Shown: positions 59,020-64,000 of the stretch, piece after piece | How positions within the stretch are numbered: the stretch's first letter is position 1 | Layout of the letters: the number at the start of each line of letters is the position of its first letter | Assembly: GCA_037190145.1 (NCBI GenBank) | Contig: JBBCJU010000002.1 | Coordinates: forward strand, 248,001 to 312,000 | Origin: 55-13 sp037190145 | Lineage (GTDB): Bacteria; Armatimonadota; Fimbriimonadia; Fimbriimonadales; Fimbriimonadaceae | Length of the DNA stretch: 64,000 nucleotides | Direction: 5' to 3' | The notes under the pieces: model-generated | Seen by the model: the letters and a program-made list of their open reading frames with translations, nothing else | Database searches by the model: none | Told to the model about the DNA's origin: nothing | Position numbers and translations under genes: made by a program

Positions 59020-59247
59020 GTGTTTGTTTCTTCTCCCCGCGACCCTAATGCTTGTGCTACCTGTGGAAGCCTCCAATTTGAAGAAATAGATCGCGTGGGC
59101 CGCCTTGAAAAGACAGCCTCCTGCATTTTATGGCTACTTAGTGGTTGCTTAATCCTGCTCTATCCGATCCAGGTTTGGCTGATTGATCCAATCCTGAAGC
59201 GTTACTACGTACGCTGCAGTGTCTGCAAGAGGTTTAAAAGACGTTGA
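59020..59247 (+). CDS. small membrane protein with zinc-ribbon-like Cys pairs
   Basis: Not recognised, 75 aa with GTG start. C-A-T-C at residues 12-15 and C-S-V-C near the C-terminus flank a membrane helix (C-I-L-W-L-L-S-G-C-L-I-L-L-Y-P-I). The two CxxC pairs could bind one zinc. Basic C-terminus (C-K-R-F-K-R-R). No Shine-Dalgarno is evident, which lowers confidence. Confidence 0.5.
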   Translation: MFVSSPRDPNACATCGSLQFEEIDRVGRLEKTASCILWLLSGCLILLYPIQVWLIDPILKRYYVRCSVCKRFKRR

Positions 59248-59310
59248 ACCAAACCAGAGCCGTGCCGAGCTCTCATCTCTAAAAGCAAAAGGGAAGTGCC
59301 ACAATAGGAC

Positions 59311-60621
59311 ATGTCTTCCGCCGCAGTGAATGCTCACCGACAACCTCTCATCTCTGCTGACCCTACCGTCGCTGAATTGATTCAAAAGGAGGAAGTCCGG
59401 CAAGGGCACAACCTGGAGCTCATTGCCAGTGAGAACATTGCGAGTTCAGCTGTTCGCGAGGCGATGATGAGCGTACTTACGGACAAGTACGCGGAGGGCT
59501 ACCCTGGCAACCGCTACTACGGAGGTTGTGAAGTCGTTGATGAAGTCGAGAACCTTGCCCGTGATCGTGCCAAAGAGCTTTTCGGTGCAGAGTACGCAAA
59601 TGTCCAACCTCACTCCGGCAGCCAGGCCAATATGGCTGTTTATTTCACCTTCCTCAAGCCCGGAGACACAGTCATGGGCATGGACCTCAGTCATGGCGGA
59701 CACCTCACACACGGCTCTCCCGTGAACTTCAGCGGTCAGCTTTACAACTTCACGCCCTATGGAATTGATCCCGCATCTCAACGCTTGGACTACAACCGAA
59801 TCGCCGACCAAGTAAAAGAAGTGAAGCCAAAGATGATTACCGTTGGCGCTTCCGCCTACTCTCGCGAGATTGACTTCAAAACTTTTAGGGAGATCGCAGA
59901 CTCAGTGGGGGCTTTCCTATTCGCTGACATCGCCCATCCTGCCGGCCTTATTGCTAAGGGACATCTTCAAAGCCCAATCCCTCACTGTCACGTTGTCACC
60001 TCGACCACTCACAAAACCCTGAGAGGTCCACGAGGCGGAATCATCATGTTGGGCAAAGACTTCGAAAATACATTTGGCATTGTCGCACCCAAGAGTGGCC
60101 GAACGAAGATGATGTCCGAGCTTTTGGATAGCATGGTCATTCCCGGTGTGCAGGGTGGCCCGCTGATGCACGTCATCGCGGCTAAAGCCGTTGGCTTCGG
60201 CGAAAACCTTCAGGCATCTTTCACTGAATATACGGCCCAAATCATCAAAAACGCCCAGGCTCTGGCAAACGCCCTCATTGCAAAAGGGTTTGAAATCGTG
60301 AGCGGAGGAACCGACAACCACTTGATGCTTATTGACCTTCGCAACAAGGACGTCACCGGAAAAGCCGCCCAAATTGCTCTCGATAAGGCAAGCATAACCT
60401 GCAACAAGAACGCCGTCCCATTCGATGATAAGTCGCCCCTCATCACCTCAGGCATTCGCCTCGGTACCCCTGCGCTAACCACAAGAGGAATGAAGGAAGC
60501 TGAAATGGTCGAGGTCGCCGCCCTCATTTCCCGAGTCATCTCTGACATCAACAATGAGTCCGTCATCAACGATGTCAAAGAGGATGTACACGCCCTCTGC
60601 TCCCGGTTCCCAATCCACTAA
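59311..60621 (+). CDS. glyA: serine hydroxymethyltransferase
   Basis: PLP enzyme that transfers the hydroxymethyl group of serine to tetrahydrofolate giving glycine and methylene-THF, which feeds panB and purine synthesis. 436 aa. Motifs: H-N-L-E-L-I-A-S-E-N, Y-A-E-G-Y-P-G-N-R-Y-Y-G-G-C, V-Q-P-H-S-G-S-Q-A-N, the PLP lysine in S-T-T-H-K-T-L-R-G-P-R-G-G and T-S-G-I-R-L-G-T-P-A-L-T-T-R-G. Third positions favour C. A hairpin follows the stop. Confidence 0.98.
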   Translation: MSSAAVNAHRQPLISADPTVAELIQKEEVRQGHNLELIASENIASSAVREAMMSVLTDKYAEGYPGNRYYGGCEVVDEVENLARDRAKELFGAEYANVQPHSGSQANMAVYFTFLKPGDTVMGMDLSHGGHLTHGSPVNFSGQLYNFTPYGIDPASQRLDYNRIADQVKEVKPKMITVGASAYSREIDFKTFREIADSVGAFLFADIAHPAGLIAKGHLQSPIPHCHVVTSTTHKTLRGPRGGIIMLGKDFENTFGIVAPKSGRTKMMSELLDSMVIPGVQGGPLMHVIAAKAVGFGENLQASFTEYTAQIIKNAQALANALIAKGFEIVSGGTDNHLMLIDLRNKDVTGKAAQIALDKASITCNKNAVPFDDKSPLITSGIRLGTPALTTRGMKEAEMVEVAALISRVISDINNESVINDVKEDVHALCSRFPIH

Positions 60622-60627
60622 AGTGAA

Positions 60628-60662
60628 TTGCTGTTCCCCTTTCTATAAAAGGGGAACAGCAA
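60628..60662 (+). terminator. hairpin after glyA
   Basis: TTGCTGTTCCCCTTT (60628-60642) and AAAGGGGAACAGCAA (60648-60662) form a 15-bp perfect stem, 7 bp after the stop. No T-run follows. Confidence 0.65.
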
Positions 60663-60725
60663 GAAGTTGTTAAAAATTCAGGCTAGATATGTTGTAACTG
60701 GCTTCTAGAGCCGTCATAACAGTTA

Positions 60726-61481
60726 ATGGTTTCCAAACTCGTTCGAGTTCTTACGATTGCTATCGCAATGATTCCGATCTGTTTCGCTTACGCCCAAACA
60801 GAAGAAGAGGACATGAACTTTGCGGTTGCTCATATGGGCCTGCAGTTGTCGCGCTTGGTTCAAGGTGACACCACGGATAGATCGGAAACCTTTCCCAGAG
60901 GATCCTTCGGTGAAGTTACGAAAAATGTGTATCGTTTCGTAAGGACTGAAAGAATGAGGGTTTCCCAACTGGATGAGCGCCGAGACCCTGAGAAGATAGA
61001 GATCATTGCTTCTCTAGGGTGGACAAGTAGCCCCAAAGCCGCTATCCGAAACATTCAGCGAGCGAGTTTGGTCTATGGTCGAGCGAAAATCGCCCAAAAG
61101 AAGGCTTTCGAAGAGTTTTCAAAGCGAATGGAGCGTCAGTCAAGCGATAGCCTAATGGTCGCTGAGTTCAAGAGAGGCGTCCTGATTTCGTTTCAAGAAC
61201 GAATGATTGGTGGAGAACTGGATACTTACACGCCTTATTTGATCTTTCTCGCAAAGCTAGAAGAGGTTTACCACTTGATAGACCAGAACCGAGGTGATAT
61301 CGAACTAACGGTCGGTCCATACGTGGTTTTCAAGTCTGAGCCGCTGAATATCGCCTACCAGCAAAAGGTGGACTCCATGTCAAAGGTCGCCCAAGGCATT
61401 TCCGAAATGAGCGATACCCGGCAGCAGGAGTTGCAAGAGAGTCTCAAGAAAATGAAAAACGCCGGACGCGTAAATGGATAG
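60726..61481 (+). CDS. exported protein of unknown function
   Basis: A 251-aa protein with signal peptide K-L-V-R-V-L-T-I-A-I-A-M-I-P-I-C-F-A-Y-A-Q. The mature part is helical, rich in Glu/Arg/Lys/Gln, with coiled-coil tendency at the C-terminus (Q-Q-E-L-Q-E-S-L-K-K-M-K). No domain is recognised. Own promoter region of about 60 bp behind the glyA hairpin. Confidence 0.7.
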   Translation: MVSKLVRVLTIAIAMIPICFAYAQTEEEDMNFAVAHMGLQLSRLVQGDTTDRSETFPRGSFGEVTKNVYRFVRTERMRVSQLDERRDPEKIEIIASLGWTSSPKAAIRNIQRASLVYGRAKIAQKKAFEEFSKRMERQSSDSLMVAEFKRGVLISFQERMIGGELDTYTPYLIFLAKLEEVYHLIDQNRGDIELTVGPYVVFKSEPLNIAYQQKVDSMSKVAQGISEMSDTRQQELQESLKKMKNAGRVNG

Positions 61482-61487
61482 TTGTGC

Positions 61488-61521
61488 GAGATTCGTTAAG
61501 TGCCTTCTTTGAACGAATCTC
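61488..61521 (+). terminator. hairpin after exported protein gene
   Basis: GAGATTCGTT (61488-61497) and AACGAATCTC (61512-61521) pair perfectly, 6 bp after the stop. No T-run follows. Confidence 0.5.
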
Positions 61522-61638
61522 TACCTGGCAAACGGACGCTGGTCTTTGGTGTGAACATAATGCTGTCTTTCGTCAATAGAGAGATGGCCGGTTAGGTTAG
61601 GTATTGGCTCCTATCTGGATAAGGATATCCTTGGCACT

Positions 61639-61917
61639 ATGAGGATCAAAGGGGAAGTTTGGTATTGGCGAGGGCCAGCGCCGTTTTACTTTTTGACCGT
61701 CCCAGAGGCTGAATCGCGAGAGATTAAGCAGATGGAGCGTTTGGTGACGTACGGGTGGGGGATGATCCCGGTCTTGGTGCGAGTCGGCGATACAGAGTGG
61801 AAGACATCCTTGTGGCCAAAAGACGGGAAGTATGTTTTGCCGCTAAAAGATGTAGTGAGAAAGGCCGAGGATATTGCGGAAGGCAGTGTGATAGAAGCCG
61901 TCTTGGAGATTGGCTAA
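61639..61917 (+). CDS. DUF1905-domain protein
   Basis: A 92-aa cytoplasmic protein with the DUF1905 pattern: a W-Y-W-R-G-P-A-P-F-Y-F-L-T-V-P start, a middle segment M-I-P-V-L-V-R-V-G-D-T-E-W-K-T-S-L, W-P-K-D-G-K-Y-V-L-P-L and V-R-K-A-E-D-I-A-E-G. The family is a small beta-barrel-like fold of unproven function. It stands alone. Confidence 0.85.
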   Translation: MRIKGEVWYWRGPAPFYFLTVPEAESREIKQMERLVTYGWGMIPVLVRVGDTEWKTSLWPKDGKYVLPLKDVVRKAEDIAEGSVIEAVLEIG

Positions 61918-61966
61918 CTCGAAAAGATTGATTCCTCTCCTGAACCCGTCATACTAAACAGACCCC

Positions 61967-63118
61967 ATGCTTTCCCTCGCGATTTCTGTTGTCTTGCTAA
62001 CCCAACAAGAGCCTCCCAGGTTACGCACGCTTTGCAAGAACGGGGCTGCGATTTTGGTGGAGCGGATGGCAGATGAGCCTGTCATATCGGTTCAACTGTG
62101 GGCTTCAGCCAGGAACGTCAAAGAGACTCCAGATACCCACGGGTGGCGTCACCTACTAGAACATTTGGTAGCAAAGGGGCCCAAGCGAGACATTGACAAG
62201 CGGTTAGAGAGTTTAGGGTGTTACTTGCGAGCGAACACCTATCGTGATGCGATGCAGTTTGAAGTGGTCGTCGGCCCAAATCAGCTGAAGCTGGCGTTGT
62301 CCACTCTACAAGAGCTAATGCAACCTCTCAAGGTAGAGCAAGGCGATATTGATAAAGAGGTTGGCATCCTAAGACAAGAAAAGGCGACCTATGATGATTC
62401 GTCTCGATTAGCCGCCGGGGCATGGATGCAGGCCTATGGAGAAGCTGGCTTGGACGCTTTTGGGAACCTGGATGTTATGACAAAGGCGACTCCTGAAACC
62501 CTACGAGAATTGCACCGAAAGCACTTCTATCCTGAGAACTTAACGCTTACGATTGTTGGCCCTGTCGATATTCGGCAAGCCACTGAAGCAGGGCTTGAGT
62601 TAGTGGGGATGCGCCAGGGAGCGGTTAAGGTGGCTGATCCTGTTTTGCAGCCTGGCAAACCAGGACGGATTGAAGTGGAGGGCTTTGGAGAAGGAAGGGC
62701 TGCGATGGTGGAAGGTTACGATCATCCTTCAACAATCGGTAGCTTGGCATTTGCTTTGTCGGTAGCAAGCGGAGTCGAAGGCGCTTTTGTGACCTACACG
62801 CCAAGCCAAAAGCGCGGTTTGGTGATCGCCGGACAAACCGAGAAGCAGTCCGGTATTGGGTTAAAGATTGATGGCTTAGCCGAATCGGATATGCCGCAGT
62901 TATTTGCCATCGGAAAGATTCTCGCGCAAGCGTGGGTGACTCGATACCTTGGCACGGTCTCAGGAGTGGCTTATATCAGAGGGCTTCTCTTGTGCCAAAA
63001 CACAGCAAGCAGGCCCGAAGCAATGTTAAAGGCCATTGACCAACTCACTTATGAGCAGTTTAAGGAAGCCGCAAAACGGTTTTCCAAAGAGAGTGGGGTT
63101 ACGGTGGTAGGTCTGTGA
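61967..63118 (+). CDS. M16 zinc metallopeptidase (catalytic subunit)
   Basis: A 383-aa M16-family peptidase. The inverted zinc motif H-L-L-E-H is at residues about 64-68 (W-R-H-L-L-E-H-L), with the third ligand Glu in V-G-I-L-R-Q-E-K about 75 residues later. F-Y-P-E-N-L-T-L-T-I-V-G-P-V closes the first half. A short hydrophobic leader (L-S-L-A-I-S-V-V-L-L-T) suggests export. It is shorter than the 420-430 aa usual for bacterial members. The stop overlaps the start of the next gene by 4 bp (GTGA), giving the typical active plus inactive pair. Confidence 0.9.
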   Translation: MLSLAISVVLLTQQEPPRLRTLCKNGAAILVERMADEPVISVQLWASARNVKETPDTHGWRHLLEHLVAKGPKRDIDKRLESLGCYLRANTYRDAMQFEVVVGPNQLKLALSTLQELMQPLKVEQGDIDKEVGILRQEKATYDDSSRLAAGAWMQAYGEAGLDAFGNLDVMTKATPETLRELHRKHFYPENLTLTIVGPVDIRQATEAGLELVGMRQGAVKVADPVLQPGKPGRIEVEGFGEGRAAMVEGYDHPSTIGSLAFALSVASGVEGAFVTYTPSQKRGLVIAGQTEKQSGIGLKIDGLAESDMPQLFAIGKILAQAWVTRYLGTVSGVAYIRGLLLCQNTASRPEAMLKAIDQLTYEQFKEAAKRFSKESGVTVVGL

Positions 63119-64000
63119 TAGCTCTTATTGCCGCTGCCGCCGCGATTCAATCCACTTCGGTTGTAGAGTGGTTTGAACCTACTGCGGATGTCGTCAGCAT
63201 TCAAGCGGTGGTAAAGGTCCCCAAGTTGGACCCTCGAAATCAGAACTTGCTAAGGCTAATCGCGACGTGTGTAGGGAGCGACACCTCAACGTATTCGGCT
63301 ATCCAGATCGCCGATATCGCCGCCAGAACCGGGTCTCGAGTAAGAGTCACGATGATGGAAGATCATATTCGTGTGGGCATGTCCGTGGTGCCTGCAGATC
63401 AGAGCACCGGCGTTGGGATGATGGGGGCCATGCTTCGAGACGTAACGCCCAAAGAAGGACAACTGGAAGCGGCTGCGAGCGATCTACAGTTTCGACAATA
63501 CTCGTACTGGCGTCAAGCACTAGAAACAACCCCGTTTGAGTTACCCAAATACACTCAAAAAGATGTTGCCGATCTGATCTCTTATGTCTTCCGACCGGAA
63601 AACATAACCTTAGGCGTTGGAGGGAAGGTGCAACCTGGGGAGGCGACGCGCCGATGGAACGATGTCGTTAGCGGATGGCCCAGTAGTCGCTTGCCGCAAT
63701 TATATGTGGCAAAACCTGAGGAACAGCCGGTTCCCAAGGTTACTCCGCGAATGTCCGTGATTGATTTTCAAGGTTCGGCATTCACGGCTACCGATGCGGC
63801 CATGACCACGCGGCTCTTAGCTTTAACTGCGCTTGGCACCGGAAAAGCCGCATCTCTTTGGCGTGTTGCGCGGGATATCCAAGGTTTGAGTTATCGGCAA
63901 GAAGCAGTATTGTCGCCAACACAAGAAGGTTTTGTACCAAGATTGTTGATCGCCAGCCAAGTCGAGGAGCCTGATAAGAAAGCTGAGACCCTGAAAGAAT
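63115..64000 (+). CDS. M16-family partner subunit (3'-partial)
   Basis: The frame opens at GTG 63115 and is open to the window end (about 295 codons). A hydrophobic Ala-rich leader (M-I-A-L-I-A-A-A-A-A-I-Q-S) may be a signal. The V-F-R-P-E-N-I-T-L-G-V-G-G-K-V segment is the M16 strand also seen in the preceding gene. The H-x-x-E-H motif is absent, so it should be the non-catalytic half that forms the closed peptidase clam with the upstream subunit. Confidence 0.8.
   Translation, partial: MIALIAAAAAIQSTSVVEWFEPTADVVSIQAVVKVPKLDPRNQNLLRLIATCVGSDTSTYSAIQIADIAARTGSRVRVTMMEDHIRVGMSVVPADQSTGVGMMGAMLRDVTPKEGQLEAAASDLQFRQYSYWRQALETTPFELPKYTQKDVADLISYVFRPENITLGVGGKVQPGEATRRWNDVVSGWPSSRLPQLYVAKPEEQPVPKVTPRMSVIDFQGSAFTATDAAMTTRLLALTALGTGKAASLWRVARDIQGLSYRQEAVLSPTQEGFVPRLLIASQVEEPDKKAETLKE

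Noticed and set aside
1..64000. CRISPR arrays or cas genes
   Set aside because: No regularly spaced identical repeats of 20-40 bp with unique spacers were found; the only tandem repeat (52802-52963) has no spacers.

Overview
This is a chromosomal window from a free-living bacterium. The best guess for its lineage is Armatimonadota, close to Fimbriimonadales. That guess is an inference. It rests on six genes that share an almost invariant pseudopilin N-terminus (F-T-L-I-E-L-L-V-V-I-A-I-I-A-I-L-A-A-I-L), a PEP-CTERM protein, glycoside hydrolases without SusC/SusD, and frequent GTG/TTG starts with stop/start overlaps such as GTGA, ATGA and TAATG.

Layout. 1-4.3 kb: four tandem, divergent paralogues of a small membrane-anchored protein, a SanA/YdcF-type protein and a beta-propeller lipoprotein. 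4.3-8.9 kb: a TlpA-like thioredoxin, a CxxCH/thioredoxin-fold protein, a degenerate phosphoglycerate-mutase homologue, and on the other strand a DprA-like protein with an MTA-type phosphorylase. 8.9-12.6 kb: CBS protein, Bcp peroxiredoxin, panB-panC, a small basic protein, tRNA-Thr(UGU) and a coiled-coil microprotein behind a long hairpin. 12.7-18.2 kb: signalling genes: an EAL-HDOD protein, a soluble GAF histidine kinase with an NtrC-type regulator that lacks its DNA-binding domain, a microprotein with a perfect Shine-Dalgarno, and an ECF sigma factor. 18.3-24.1 kb: two pseudopilin plus lipoprotein pairs, then an S-adenosylhomocysteine riboswitch with terminator upstream of ahcY, then two unknown envelope proteins. 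24.2-35.6 kb: a carbohydrate cluster (GH78 rhamnosidase, MFS transporter, GH2/5-like hydrolase, LacI regulator, GH42 galactosidase, Tat-exported Gfo/Idh/MocA oxidoreductase). A third pseudopilin pair lies inside the LacI-hydrolase operon. 35.6-46.4 kb: a large secretin-N-like exported protein, a fourth pseudopilin pair, a decayed IS3-family element, a solitary pseudopilin, a ribose-type ABC importer, a PEP-CTERM protein and a GNAT acetyltransferase. 46.7-54.2 kb: a stand-alone SIR2-like protein, ppdK, a heme-motif/toroid/ankyrin protein, an ORF built on a 21-bp tandem repeat, and DAHP synthase. 54.6-64 kb: a fifth pseudopilin pair, class III adenylate cyclase, HDOD protein, rpmE, glyA, DUF1905 protein and an M16 peptidase pair cut by the window end.

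The most distinctive signal is a repeated two-gene cassette: a pseudopilin followed, with 1-4 bp overlap or 1-2 bp spacing, by a tiny (about 55-66 aa) lipoprotein or membrane-anchored protein with a Pro/Ser/Gly/Ala-rich tail. It occurs five times among six pseudopilins, in unrelated contexts. I propose the small proteins are dedicated partners of the pseudopilins. I am not aware of a description of this pairing. Other items of interest are the SAH riboswitch (textbook quality), the DNA-binding-less NtrC regulator, the heptad-repeat ORF, and the SIR2 candidate defence gene. No CRISPR array, prophage or complete mobile element was seen.
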